64,000 bases of DNA, from positions 1 to 64,000 of the forward strand of contig JAFMVE010000019.1 in NCBI GenBank assembly GCA_025499705.1, written 5' to 3'. Below, in pieces: positions 47,296 through 56,605 of the stretch. Under the pieces are notes generated by a model, which did no database searches, was not told the origin of the DNA, and was given only the letters and a program-made list of their open reading frames with translations. Position 1 is the first letter of the stretch, and each line of letters begins with the position of its first letter. Made by a program: the position numbers and the translations under genes. This DNA comes from Carboxylicivirga caseinilyticus (GTDB taxonomy: Bacteria; Bacteroidota; Bacteroidia; Bacteroidales; Marinilabiliaceae).

Positions 47296-47850
47296 ATGAA
47301 TCCTTGTAAAATCACTTTAATATCTTTTGGGCAAATAGAGAAACCAAATCTTGAAATAATTGCCAGGGATGTTAAAAGAGAACTGCAGGTGCAAGTGGAA
47401 TATAAGGAAGGGTTTATCGACATGAGTCAGTTTTTTGATCCATCGCGCAGCCAATATGATGCCGATCAGCTTATTCATTTAATCGATACTGAATATGCAT
47501 CAGATACCACCAAAACTATTGGATTATTTACAGTTGACTTATTTATCGAAATCTTAACTTTCATTTATGGACAGGCATTTTTAAATGGCCGTTCAGGAAT
47601 TGCTTCTTCATTTCGGTTAAATAATGAGCGTTATGGAATGAATAGAAATGATAGATTAACGTTAAAGAGATTCAGTAAGGAAATAATTCATGAGTTGGGG
47701 CATACCTTCGGTTTAATTCATTGCCATACGCCCGGATGTGTAATGATGTCGAGTACTTATGTAGAGGATATAGATTTAAAAAGTCATCAGTTTTGTTCTA
47801 ATTGCAAAAATGAGTTAGAAATGATCTTCATTAACAATGTTAAATTCTAA
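47296..47850 (+). CDS. Archaemetzincin-type zinc metalloprotease
   Basis: A 184-residue soluble protease. It has the zinc site HELGHTFGLIH (H132, E133, H136, H142), the Met-turn in CVMMS, and the archaemetzincin structural zinc cysteines C143, C148, C167 and C170. There is no signal peptide, so it acts in the cytoplasm. It is 59 nt after the response regulator on the same strand and probably part of the same cassette; its target is unknown. Confidence 0.85.
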   Translation: MNPCKITLISFGQIEKPNLEIIARDVKRELQVQVEYKEGFIDMSQFFDPSRSQYDADQLIHLIDTEYASDTTKTIGLFTVDLFIEILTFIYGQAFLNGRSGIASSFRLNNERYGMNRNDRLTLKRFSKEIIHELGHTFGLIHCHTPGCVMMSSTYVEDIDLKSHQFCSNCKNELEMIFINNVKF

Positions 47851-47868
47851 ACAGGAAAAAGATATTTT

Positions 47869-47889
47869 ATGGGTCTTTTAATGTCCCAT
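47869..47889. terminator. Weak hairpin between convergent genes
   Basis: ATGGG (47869-47873) and CCCAT (47885-47889) around an 11-nt loop; T-rich flanks but no strong tail. Confidence 0.3.
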
Positions 47890-47905
47890 TTCTTATTAAA
47901 AGTTC

Positions 47906-48970
47906 TTATGTATTAAAAAAGTTTTTAGGATTGCTTTCTGCAATTAACTTATAGTTATTTTCACCCAAATAGCCTCTCAAATCAATGCTAAAATTCTTTT
48001 CAGTAGTTTCGGTTTGTACCATGTAGTAATCCGAACCAAATAAAATCTTATCATTAATATTCTCATCACCCAATAATATCTTTAAAACAGGAAAGAACCT
48101 TTTGTCATTCAGTGTAAATGAAATGTCGGAATACAGGTTTTTATACTTAGGTAACATATCCTTAATAATTGTGAACCAGTTATCAGGATTACCTGGTTTG
48201 TCAAGAAATTCTTCCCAATAATATGCAGAACCAAAATGCCCCAGACTTATTTTTAAATCAGGAAAATCATTCATAACCTGTTCCCAGTTTTTTGGATGAG
48301 TAAACATTGCACAAAGTTCTTTACGCTTTTTCCCTTTGGTCTCAATAGGGGTTTGTGATTTTGATAAAAGTTTTATTAAATTCTTTTTCGTCCCTTTAAA
48401 ATGCACCGGATTAAATGGACTACAGTGAGTGATGACAGGTAAGTTATTGTTTTGACAATATTCATAAACAGGATACATTCTTTCATCATATGGAAAATAA
48501 CCCAGAGGTGGATAAATTTTAACTCCTGTAAAGTTCCACTCTTCAATACTTTGTTTTAGCAAATCCATAATGTATGGTCTGCGTGGATCAACATGAATAA
48601 AGGGTAAGACTTGTGGGTGAGTTATTTTTAATTCTGCTAACTCTTTTAACTGATTTTTATAATCTCGTGGCACCTTACCGGCGCCCATATAAGCCATGTC
48701 CATCGCAAGTATTGCAAACTTGGTATCTTCAGGATAAAACTTTGAACAGCGCTCAAAAATGTCTTTTTGAGATGACATGCGACCAATTTCAACAAAACGA
48801 ATATATCGATCGAAGGTATCCTGATCTGAAAATGGATTAATATTGTTTAAAAGCTTTGAAACAACTCTGAAACCAGCTTTGGTAGCAAGAATACGGACTA
48901 AACCAATGGGTAAAAAGGCACGTGGAATATCGCTTTCTTTAAAAGTATGAATGTGTGAGTTGTAAATCAT
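47906..48970 (-). CDS. Amidohydrolase 2 family (TIM-barrel) protein
   Basis: A 354-residue cytoplasmic metal-dependent hydrolase or decarboxylase-like protein. The metal motif HIH lies at residues 6-8, and later parts include GVKIYPPLGYFPYDE (about 145-160), PVITHCSPFNPVHF, ISLGHFGSAYYWEE and LFGSDYYMVQTE, typical of Amidohydro_2. The substrate is unknown. It stands alone and converges with the archaemetzincin gene. Confidence 0.78.
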   Translation of the reverse strand: MIYNSHIHTFKESDIPRAFLPIGLVRILATKAGFRVVSKLLNNINPFSDQDTFDRYIRFVEIGRMSSQKDIFERCSKFYPEDTKFAILAMDMAYMGAGKVPRDYKNQLKELAELKITHPQVLPFIHVDPRRPYIMDLLKQSIEEWNFTGVKIYPPLGYFPYDERMYPVYEYCQNNNLPVITHCSPFNPVHFKGTKKNLIKLLSKSQTPIETKGKKRKELCAMFTHPKNWEQVMNDFPDLKISLGHFGSAYYWEEFLDKPGNPDNWFTIIKDMLPKYKNLYSDISFTLNDKRFFPVLKILLGDENINDKILFGSDYYMVQTETTEKNFSIDLRGYLGENNYKLIAESNPKNFFNT

Positions 48971-49277
48971 TACGAACTTATAAGGTTAAATTAAAAATAT
49001 AAAGAGTTTTTGTAAATAATTTTAATGAAGATATAAAGTTAAACTTTTAGCTAAAAGTTTAAACAATATATATTATTACTATAATAATTGATTGTAAATT
49101 CTTAGTGATATTTGTATTTGAGCCAAATAAATTAACTGTTACATATATGTAATAGAATCTTTTTATTTCTTACTATTTGGTTGGTGCTATTTTTTTAAGA
49201 GTTTGAAATTCAGAGGTGTTTTTTAGTTTGCATCATAATTGTAATCTTTTAATTTTTATTAATTAAAACTGATTGTT
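48971..49277. other. AT-rich intergenic region with two palindromes
   Basis: No gene seen. A perfect 24-bp palindrome lies at 49039-49062 and a perfect 14-bp palindrome at 49139-49152. Both lie between the divergent amidohydrolase and the small Rop-like gene. Confidence 0.5.
49039..49062. repeat. 24-bp perfect palindrome
   Basis: Centre AAAAG/CTTTT around TAGCTA; both halves are exact inverse complements. It could be an operator or a hairpin in a leader transcript. It is about 215 bp before the next start codon. Confidence 0.6.
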
Positions 49278-49487
49278 ATGAGTACTGAAGAAATTAAAGA
49301 TTTAGAGAAAGAAGTAAATAAACTAAAATTTAAGGCCGGGTTAAAAGCAAGTGAGTTACACGATTTAGTTGAGGATCGTTTATATGCCGATTTTGAGGAC
49401 TTGATTCCTTTTGCTGAAGCAACTTATGCTGCTTGTAAAGCATGGAATGATAAAATGAAAGAATTACAGAAAATAAAAGGTATGTAA
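49278..49487 (+). CDS. Small Rop-like / CCE_0567 family protein
   Basis: A 69-residue helical protein, probably a two-helix hairpin that dimerises. Residues 1-25 (IKDLEKEVNKLKFKAGLKAS) are a charged coiled coil and are followed by ELHDLVEDRL and ATYAACKAWNDKMKELQ. This matches the Rop-like/CCE_0567 family, whose cyanobacterial member binds metal ions and which is often near nitrogen-fixation genes. No nif genes are visible here, so the role is open. Confidence 0.6.
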   Translation: MSTEEIKDLEKEVNKLKFKAGLKASELHDLVEDRLYADFEDLIPFAEATYAACKAWNDKMKELQKIKGM

Positions 49488-49713
49488 TTGTAATTTAATA
49501 TTGAGGATTGAATGATCATTTATGATGTTGATTTATTGGTTCTTCATTAAATTCTTATAATAGAATTTTAGACTCAATTATTCTAAATTTCTTTAAATGT
49601 TGTAAATCAGACTAGTAGAGGTTGGATGGTGTGAAACTTTTAAATAAATACGTAGTATAAAGAGATTATACAGTTTAATTAAAAGGGGTAATTAATCTTT
49701 TTACAATTTTAAA

Positions 49714-50457
49714 ATGGGGAAATTAAAATTGAATTGGGGGTACAGTGCTAAAACTGCATTGTTATTAGGTATTTGTATGGTTTTTACTAGTGCTCATGCA
49801 CAGGATATAAAGCCACAGGAAGCTTTAACGCAATTAAAGCAAGGTAATGAAAGGTATGTGAATGGAGTGAGTTCACATCCGCATTTAAATCAGCATCAAA
49901 GAAATCTAACCTGGGAGAATGGACAGCATCCGTTTGCAACAATTATTGCATGTTCTGATTCACGTGTACCAGTAGAATTAGTTTTTGATGTTGGTATTGG
50001 AGATATATTTTCAATCAGGGTTGCCGGAAATGTTTGTGACGTTGATGAAGTAGGTTCAATTGAGTATGGAGTAGCACATTTACATACACCGGTTTTGGTT
50101 ATTTTGGGACACTCAAGTTGTGGAGCTGTTACAGCAGTTACAAGAGGTGATAAAGTACATGGAAGCATACCTGCATTGGTTGATAATATTGCTCCGGCAG
50201 TAAAACATGCAAAACACAAGCATGGATCTGAATTTTCAGAGGAATTGCTAAATGCTGCCATTGAAAATAATGTATGGCAATCCATTGAGGATCTATTAAC
50301 TCATAGTCCCGATGCCCGTGAATTAGTTGAAAAGGGAGAACTAATTGTTGAAGGAGCCATATATGATTTACATACTGGTGAAGTGATATGGCTTGGACAT
50401 CACCCACAGCAAGCTTCTCTGTTGAAATCACATGGAACCTATGCTTCAAAGCATTAG
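49714..50457 (+). CDS. Exported beta-class carbonic anhydrase
   Basis: Interconverts CO2 and bicarbonate. The 247-residue protein has the beta-class zinc site: C80, D82, R84 (CSDSRVP), H133 and C136 (GHSSCGAV). Unlike the common cytoplasmic enzymes, it begins with a signal peptide (about 12-29, TSAHA-Q), so it acts in the periplasm. It is monocistronic, with a 226-bp AT-rich leader and a good terminator. Confidence 0.9.
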   Translation: MGKLKLNWGYSAKTALLLGICMVFTSAHAQDIKPQEALTQLKQGNERYVNGVSSHPHLNQHQRNLTWENGQHPFATIIACSDSRVPVELVFDVGIGDIFSIRVAGNVCDVDEVGSIEYGVAHLHTPVLVILGHSSCGAVTAVTRGDKVHGSIPALVDNIAPAVKHAKHKHGSEFSEELLNAAIENNVWQSIEDLLTHSPDARELVEKGELIVEGAIYDLHTGEVIWLGHHPQQASLLKSHGTYASKH

Positions 50458-50482
50458 AAATAAAATATAAAAGTAATTTTGG

Positions 50483-50517
50483 AGGAAGTATGTTGAATAA
50501 GCATGCTTCCTTTTTTT
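50483..50517 (+). terminator. Terminator of the carbonic anhydrase gene
   Basis: AGGAAGTATG (50483-50492) pairs with CATGCTTCCT (50502-50511) with one G-U pair, 9-nt loop, T7 tail (50511-50517). Confidence 0.8.
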
Positions 50518-50596
50518 ATTAATCAATTGTAGTCAGTAGTTCTTGTCATTAAATCAGATACCCTTCTTAAGTTATTAACATTTTCATTTGTTTGGC

Positions 50597-50604
50597 TACC
50601 TTTG
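50597..50604 (+). promoter_or_regulatory. -7 box of the radical SAM gene
   Basis: TACCTTTG matches TAnnTTTG, 20 nt before the start codon. No TTG at the expected -33 distance. Confidence 0.35.
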
Positions 50605-50623
50605 CCGCTTCAAGAAATAATGC

Positions 50624-51568
50624 ATGAATTATAGTTGGGGAAATAATAAACGATACAACGATTATAGCTCTTATATAAAGAAAACCTTTGGTGAGCGAGT
50701 TCAAAAGCTTTCTGTTAATGCCGGATTTACCTGTCCGAATAGAGATGGAACAAAAGGAGTTGGGGGCTGTGCATTTTGTAACAACAGCACTTTTAATCCG
50801 TCATATTGTGGTCCTGAAAAAACTATATCACAACAGCTTGAGCAGGGTATTTCATTTTTTCAACCCAAATATAAAACAATGCAGTATCTTGCTTATTTTC
50901 AAGCATACAGTAATACCTATGGAGATACGCAAGAGTTACTGAAATTGTATAAAGAAGCATTGGATCATCCATTGGTAAAGGGGTTGGTACTTGGTACCCG
51001 ACCAGATTGTATTTCCGATGATTTATTGGAACATCTGGCAACGTGGCAAAAAGACTATTATATTGCTATTGAATTAGGAGCTGAGTCAACCCTTGAAAAG
51101 ACTCTTATTGATATCAACAGGGGACATACATATGATGAAACAGTTCAAACTACTCAGCGGATTGTATCATATGATATTCCGGTTGGTTTGCACTTAATAA
51201 TGGGACTTCCCGGAGAAACAAGAGATGACATATTGCTTCATGCTTCTGAAGTATCAAAATTGCCAGTTAATTTTCTAAAGTTACATCAATTACAGATTGT
51301 TAAAGGAAGTTTGTTTGCTAAAAAATTCAGGAATAATCCAGAAAGTTTTCAATTATTTTCTGCTGAAGAATACATTGAAATAGTAGTTGATTTTATTGAG
51401 CGATTGAATCCGAATGTTATTTTGGAGCGTTTTATCAGTCAGGCGCCTCATGATTTATTAATAGCTCCCAGATGGGGATTGAAGAATTTTGAGTTTGTAT
51501 CTAAAGTAGAGAAGCGCCTTAAAGAACGAGATACCTGGCAGGGAAAGCTATTTGAATTTGGAAATTAG
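50624..51568 (+). CDS. TIGR01212 family radical SAM protein (YhcC-like)
   Basis: A 314-residue radical SAM enzyme. The cluster Cys lie in CPNRDGTKGVGGCAFC (C37, C49, C52), the spaced variant that marks the TIGR01212/YhcC family. Other landmarks are FQAYSNTY, LGTRPDCISD and ELGAESTLEKTL. The reaction is not known. It is monocistronic, with a terminator hairpin shared with the convergent gene. Confidence 0.85.
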   Translation: MNYSWGNNKRYNDYSSYIKKTFGERVQKLSVNAGFTCPNRDGTKGVGGCAFCNNSTFNPSYCGPEKTISQQLEQGISFFQPKYKTMQYLAYFQAYSNTYGDTQELLKLYKEALDHPLVKGLVLGTRPDCISDDLLEHLATWQKDYYIAIELGAESTLEKTLIDINRGHTYDETVQTTQRIVSYDIPVGLHLIMGLPGETRDDILLHASEVSKLPVNFLKLHQLQIVKGSLFAKKFRNNPESFQLFSAEEYIEIVVDFIERLNPNVILERFISQAPHDLLIAPRWGLKNFEFVSKVEKRLKERDTWQGKLFEFGN

Positions 51569-51581
51569 TTCTTAAAAACAT

Positions 51582-51638
51582 TATAGCGGTATTGCATATC
51601 CTGAAGTTTAATGCAATTAACCGCTATATGATATTTTT
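51582..51638. terminator. Long bidirectional hairpin
   Basis: TATAGCGGT-ATTGCAT (51582-51597) pairs with ATGCAAT-TA-ACCGCTATA (51611-51628), with a 2-nt bulge, 13-nt loop and a T6 run near 51633. It lies between convergent genes. Confidence 0.65.
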
Positions 51639-51646
51639 TAAGATTC

Positions 51647-52780
51647 TCAATTAATAGTTGAAAACTTTGCTTTTGCCCTTTTAGAAGCTTTATGTTTTTG
51701 CCACCAAATATAAAATCCTGTTAAGGGCATAAGACTAATGACTAATCCACCTATAAATGTTATTATCTTACCCAGCAATCCCCATGATCCCATATGTAAA
51801 GTCCAAAACAGATTTTTAATTTGCTCAGTTAAAACAGCTTCATCTCCAATATCTAATTTTTCTCCGGTATATCGGTTAAATACAATAAAATCAAGCTCTG
51901 TTGTTGATTTTAAATTTACATTTTTTGTTGCTTTTACCGGGATAATACCTGATTCTCTGCTTAAAAAATAGGTGAATATTTGAAGCTGGTCTTTATCTGT
52001 AAATTGATTTAGTGTTTTTTCTATAATTTTATTAATAGGGTAGTTATCTTTTATTTCAGGTTGAAAAGAAGGATAAGTTGCTTCCCATGGTGTTTTGGAG
52101 TTACCTCCCAATAAGTCAGTAGTTGTTGCTGCTAATGGTTTGAATGCTATAATTAATCCTGTTAATCCTAATATTAAAGCCAAAGCAAGAGTGTAAAAAC
52201 CAAACACACTGTGAAAATTATGGTTCAAACGTTTAAATGAAACATTCCATTTTATTGTAAACGCTCCTTTTAAATGTTTTTTTGACCATGTCTTTGGCCA
52301 CCATAAAATGAGACCTGTAATAAGTAGAATGATGAAAACAATTATTGAGATATCTACAATGTATTCTCCTGGCCCGTGCCACATAAACGAACTATGAAGA
52401 TGTGCTGTAACATAAAAAAAATTGATGGTTCCGTCGTCTTTTAAAATTTTACCGCTATATGGATCCACATATATCATTCGAAGTCCTTTTTGAGGATCAT
52501 AACTGTTAAATCTAATGCTTCGTTCTGGTGCCCTGTAGGCAACCATATAACTTGGGATTCTTCTGTTGGGATATTCTCTTTTTAGGTTATCCAGAATTGT
52601 TTCTATTGCCACTTTTTCATCACGTACTTCTTTAACATATCGATGCTTGCCAGCTGATAATTCAATAATTTCGTCTGCAAATACAATAATTGTTCCTGTA
52701 ATACAGACAAAAAACACAATTGGGAATGTGATCAATCCCATCCACAAATGAATTTTAGCAAATAAATGTTTTACTTTCAT
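51647..52780 (-). CDS. PepSY-associated membrane protein
   Basis: A 377-residue inner-membrane protein with four helices: about 8-30, 135-155, 185-205 and 340-360. The N-terminal helix KIHLWMGLITFPIVFFVCITG and GPGEYIVDISIIVFIILLITGLILWWPK match the PepSY_TM family (iron-regulated membrane proteins). Members likely reduce ferric siderophores or heme in the periplasm. It follows an exported esterase by 9 nt and is divergent from a TonB receptor gene, which fits iron-siderophore handling. Confidence 0.82.
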   Translation of the reverse strand: MKVKHLFAKIHLWMGLITFPIVFFVCITGTIIVFADEIIELSAGKHRYVKEVRDEKVAIETILDNLKREYPNRRIPSYMVAYRAPERSIRFNSYDPQKGLRMIYVDPYSGKILKDDGTINFFYVTAHLHSSFMWHGPGEYIVDISIIVFIILLITGLILWWPKTWSKKHLKGAFTIKWNVSFKRLNHNFHSVFGFYTLALALILGLTGLIIAFKPLAATTTDLLGGNSKTPWEATYPSFQPEIKDNYPINKIIEKTLNQFTDKDQLQIFTYFLSRESGIIPVKATKNVNLKSTTELDFIVFNRYTGEKLDIGDEAVLTEQIKNLFWTLHMGSWGLLGKIITFIGGLVISLMPLTGFYIWWQKHKASKRAKAKFSTIN

Positions 52781-52789
52781 ATGTATATT

Positions 52790-53920
52790 TTATGGTTGTT
52801 TTTGTAAGGTTGATATCTCTTTGTGTTTATCTCCTAAATCCTTCATATTATGGCGATAATAATATTCAGCAAGGGCAGAATGAGCATATGAACTGTTGGG
52901 ATAATATCGCACATGCATTTTTCTGATTTCTAATTCTGCCTGGTATTGTTTCACCTTTTTACAATATTTTGCTAAATCATCCAGGAGATTTGATTCTGGT
53001 AAGAAATTGTTTCCTAATCTATTAGATAATTGCACATACGTCTCTTCAATTAAACTTGTATCGAATGGAATCTTTTTAACAGGCAAGGTAATGCCGCTAA
53101 ATATGGCTCTTAATCCATTAAAAGTGGCAGGAATAGTAATTGTCCCATGATCTTCATTTCCGAAATATTCACTTTTGAAATACAATGAATTTTTTGGATG
53201 TTCATCAATGAATTGTTGAAATTTTAAAATTGATTCAGTATGGTTAAACCTATCTTTTTCTATTGTATCCTTTGCAGCAACAGAAAGGTATAGACTTGTT
53301 GTATCAAATGAAATTTTACTCCATGAATCTTCCATATTTTCAATCAGGCTTTGATTATCCCACCAAAGACTGGGATCATGAGCTAAATAAGTGCTGAAGA
53401 AGTTCGATTGATTTAGGAACGAATAAATCGTAAAAAGTCCACCGAAAGAATGACCGGAGAGTATATTAAATCCATTGGTTCGATAGTGTAGATTGATGTA
53501 ATTACCCAATTCTGATTCTAAGAAATATCTGAAAGATTCAGCACCTCCACTGTTACTATGAATAGGTATATTATTGTGTAATATAGTATCGTTGGAAGGG
53601 GTTAAATCTCGAGAACGATCGGTATTTATAATACCCACAACTATCATTTCAGGTAGGTAACGATACAGTCCTTTAGACAATGCATCAACGATTGTAACTG
53701 TTTGATTAAATAACCTTTCTCCATCTAATACATATAAAACCGGGTATTGGTTGTCCTTAAAATCAATTGATAAATAACTATCTGGTAAGTGGATCAATAT
53801 CTCCCTTTCTTCATTAAGATGTGTTGAATAAATCTGTATTTTTTCACCTATAGAAATAGATTGTGAATTAACATTGCTAATATATATGATTATTAAAATG
53901 ATTAAGGTATAGTATTTCAT
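52790..53920 (-). CDS. Exported esterase D/enterochelin-esterase-like hydrolase
   Basis: A 376-residue exported alpha/beta hydrolase: signal peptide 1-19 (NVNS-Q), YPVLYVLDGERLF near 62-74, nucleophile elbow GHSFGG near 151-156, and DPSLWW and EDHGTI for the other catalytic residues. The fold is the putative esterase (PF00756) type that includes siderophore esterases. The C-terminal 80 residues form a helical TPR-like extension. With the PepSY protein it forms a two-gene operon whose promoter faces the TonB receptor promoter, so release of iron from a siderophore is likely. Confidence 0.8.
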   Translation of the reverse strand: MKYYTLIILIIIYISNVNSQSISIGEKIQIYSTHLNEEREILIHLPDSYLSIDFKDNQYPVLYVLDGERLFNQTVTIVDALSKGLYRYLPEMIVVGIINTDRSRDLTPSNDTILHNNIPIHSNSGGAESFRYFLESELGNYINLHYRTNGFNILSGHSFGGLFTIYSFLNQSNFFSTYLAHDPSLWWDNQSLIENMEDSWSKISFDTTSLYLSVAAKDTIEKDRFNHTESILKFQQFIDEHPKNSLYFKSEYFGNEDHGTITIPATFNGLRAIFSGITLPVKKIPFDTSLIEETYVQLSNRLGNNFLPESNLLDDLAKYCKKVKQYQAELEIRKMHVRYYPNSSYAHSALAEYYYRHNMKDLGDKHKEISTLQKQP

Positions 53921-53965
53921 TCTTCTTTAGTTTTTATATTCTCTGCCTTACAGATTTTTATTTTT

Positions 53966-53996
53966 CAAATGTAGACAGCAGATAAAGTCTGCACAA
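53966..53996 (-). promoter_or_regulatory. Promoter of the esterase-PepSY operon
   Basis: On the minus strand: -33 TTG (53996-53994), 20-bp spacer, -7 TACATTTG (53973-53966). Confidence 0.5.
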
Positions 53997-54157
53997 TCGC
54001 TTAATGTTGGGATTTAAAATCAAGGAGTAGTTTTTAATGATAATGTTTTTAATTTACAGATTGTTAGATTGTTGAGTCTATTTTTAGAGCAATTCAAAGA
54101 TGAAGAGTTTAGATAATTAGCAAATAATTGAAAACTAAAATTCGCTAATAGTGGGGA

Positions 54158-54188
54158 TTGTTAAGGCTTACAAGCAAACCTAATTTTG
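54158..54188 (+). promoter_or_regulatory. Promoter of the TonB receptor gene
   Basis: -33 TTG (54158-54160), 20-bp spacer, -7 TAATTTTG (54181-54188), 30 nt before the start codon. Confidence 0.55.
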
Positions 54189-54218
54189 CATCATGTTTAA
54201 TAATTAGCCTTTATCTCA

Positions 54219-56567
54219 ATGAGGAAAGCAATCCTTTGTACACTGATTTTATGTTATTCAATTATTTCTTATTGTCAAGTAGCAAGCTTGTCAGGTACAG
54301 TAATAGATAATTACGGAAAGGCGGTTGCTTTTGCCATTATTCATGAAAAGAATACAAATAATGCAACTACTACTGACGAAAATGGAAATTACCTACTAAA
54401 TATTGAATTTGGACAAAAGACAATTGTATTTTCTAATGTAGGTTTTGTAAAACATGAACTTAAAGTAAATATAGACCGCAATATTGTTAATCTACCGAAT
54501 GTAATATTGGAGCCCAATCCGGAGACTTCATTAACGGAAGCAACCATAATAGCAAAATCAAATGTTCGTATGGTTGAAGAGACTGGATTTAATGTGGTTG
54601 CCATTGATGCTAAACCTTTTCATAATGCAGCTATTAACCTGACCGAAGTTTTGGATCAGACACCTGGTGTGAAAATAAACCAGGAAGGTGGATTAGGATC
54701 AAAAAGCAATGTTACTATTAATGGCCTAAGTGGTCGTCATGTTCGTTTCTTTATTGATGGAATGCCTATGGATGCTATGAGTTCTGCTTTTCAACTTAAT
54801 AATTTGCCGGTAAATATGTCAGAACGAATTGAGGTATACAAAGGTGTTGTACCTATTAATTTCGGTTCCGATGCTTTAGGTGGTGCTGTTAATATTGTAA
54901 CTAAGAAAAATCCTGGTACTTATCTTGATGCGTCCTACTCATATGGTTCTTTTAATACCCATATGACTTTCGTAAATGCCGGACATACCTCTGATAAAGG
55001 TTTTACCATACAATTAAGTGCTTACCAGAACTATTCAGATAATAATTATTTCGTGGATGGTGTTAAAGTGCTTGATTTTGAAACTAATTTATATACAAAT
55101 CCCCAACGAGTTCAGCGTTTTCATGATACATACCATAACGAAACTGCCATTCTTAAATTAGGATTAGTAAACAAACGATTTGCTGATCAGTTTTTGTTTG
55201 GTTTTACTTATGGTCAGGAATATCAGGAAGTTCAGCATCCTGCCTACATCAATATTGTATATGGCGATAAACACTATACTTCAAGTACCATAATGCCATC
55301 TATATTGTATTCAAAGGATGATATTTTTATAGAAAATTTGAATATAAATCTTGCAGCCAATTATAATTTTGGAGAAGGACATAATGTAGATACAACTTAT
55401 TGGCAATACAACTGGTTGGGAGAGCGAAGACTATCTAATTCAAAAGGAGAGGTGACACCGGCTTCTGATTACCGATATAATGATAATAACGGAACTATTA
55501 ATGCCAATATTGATTATGAATTCCTTCAAGGACATCGTTTTACAATAAACAATGTTAGTAACTTCTTTTCGCGAGAAGGATACAATATTTTGGATATTGA
55601 CGATAAAATGAATCAGTATCCGCGTGTAAATAACAGGAATATTTTAGGTATTGGTTTAAATAATGATTTTAGCGAGAAACTAAAGACATCAATTTTTACA
55701 AAACGATATTCATATTATTCATCGGCATATATTAATCAGGTTGTAGGGGGCGTTGAAGATTATATGATGGTTTCAAAGGATGATTCAAGATGGGGCTTTG
55801 GTTTTACAACAACTTACTTCATAGCTGATATACTTCAACTAAAAGCGAATTTTGAGAATACATTTCGAATGCCAACAAGTCAGGAGCTATTCGGACAGGT
55901 TTTTCTTGAGCCCCAACAAAATCTGTCGCTCTTACCTGAAACAAGTAATAATTTCAATTTTGGTATCCATTTTAATAAACAGATAAAGCAAAAAAATTTC
56001 ATAAGCACAGATTTAAATTTCTTTTATCGACACACGGAGGATTTTATAAAACGTACAGTTGATATGAAAAAAGGAGGTGAGTCGTATGAAAATATTTCCT
56101 TGGTTAAAACTCCTGGTGTTGATGCTGAAATAAGGTGTTCTAATGGGGATCGGTTTACGTGTGGAGCAAATCTGTCGTACCAAAAACCAATGAATTATGA
56201 TACGGAAAACTTCAATACTTATTACAAGGCTGTCGTTCCCAATCAACCAAATTTCTTTGGTAATGCTGATGCAGGATATTTCTTTAATGATTTATGGATG
56301 ATGGATAGTCGGTTAAGTATTAGATACACTTTGCAATTTATCCATGAATTTGCAAATGATTGGGGTACATATGCTTCAGCAGAAAAAATACCTACCCAAT
56401 GGAGTCATAATGTAGGCGTGGTTTATTCATGGAAACAAGGTAGATATAATTTATCCATCGATTGTAAAAACCTAACTGATGCTAAGCTATACGACAATTT
56501 CAGTTTACAGAAGCCGGGACGAAGTTTCTCGGCTAAATTCAGATACTACATCAATAGTAAGAGTTAA
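54219..56567 (+). CDS. TonB-dependent receptor with carboxypeptidase-like domain
   Basis: A 782-residue outer-membrane importer. Signal peptide 1-19 (SYCQ), then a CarboxypepD_reg-like beta domain (about 22-95; LSGTVIDNYGKAVAFAII), a plug (about 110-225; LTEVLDQTPGVKINQEGG, GADALGGAVNIVTKK-like stretch) and a 22-stranded barrel that ends in a C-terminal amphipathic strand. It lies divergent from a PepSY membrane protein and a siderophore-type esterase, and 38 nt before a DUF4374 lipoprotein, a set typical of iron-siderophore uptake. The exact ligand is unknown. Confidence 0.88.
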   Translation: MRKAILCTLILCYSIISYCQVASLSGTVIDNYGKAVAFAIIHEKNTNNATTTDENGNYLLNIEFGQKTIVFSNVGFVKHELKVNIDRNIVNLPNVILEPNPETSLTEATIIAKSNVRMVEETGFNVVAIDAKPFHNAAINLTEVLDQTPGVKINQEGGLGSKSNVTINGLSGRHVRFFIDGMPMDAMSSAFQLNNLPVNMSERIEVYKGVVPINFGSDALGGAVNIVTKKNPGTYLDASYSYGSFNTHMTFVNAGHTSDKGFTIQLSAYQNYSDNNYFVDGVKVLDFETNLYTNPQRVQRFHDTYHNETAILKLGLVNKRFADQFLFGFTYGQEYQEVQHPAYINIVYGDKHYTSSTIMPSILYSKDDIFIENLNINLAANYNFGEGHNVDTTYWQYNWLGERRLSNSKGEVTPASDYRYNDNNGTINANIDYEFLQGHRFTINNVSNFFSREGYNILDIDDKMNQYPRVNNRNILGIGLNNDFSEKLKTSIFTKRYSYYSSAYINQVVGGVEDYMMVSKDDSRWGFGFTTTYFIADILQLKANFENTFRMPTSQELFGQVFLEPQQNLSLLPETSNNFNFGIHFNKQIKQKNFISTDLNFFYRHTEDFIKRTVDMKKGGESYENISLVKTPGVDAEIRCSNGDRFTCGANLSYQKPMNYDTENFNTYYKAVVPNQPNFFGNADAGYFFNDLWMMDSRLSIRYTLQFIHEFANDWGTYASAEKIPTQWSHNVGVVYSWKQGRYNLSIDCKNLTDAKLYDNFSLQKPGRSFSAKFRYYINSKS

Positions 56568-56605
56568 AGTAGTTTAATATTTAAATAATTATAAAAAGTA
56601 ATCTT

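Larger units (their letters stand above)
53921..54218. other. Divergent promoter region of the TonB/PepSY locus
   Basis: A 298-bp gap holding two outward promoters (minus 53996-53966, plus 54158-54188). The middle is AT-rich; AATGATAAT near 54036 resembles half of a Fur box, but no full box is clear. Confidence 0.5.

Noticed and set aside
54030..54050. Fur box in the TonB locus
   Set aside because: Only about half of the consensus is present (AATGATAAT); there is no second half in inverted orientation.
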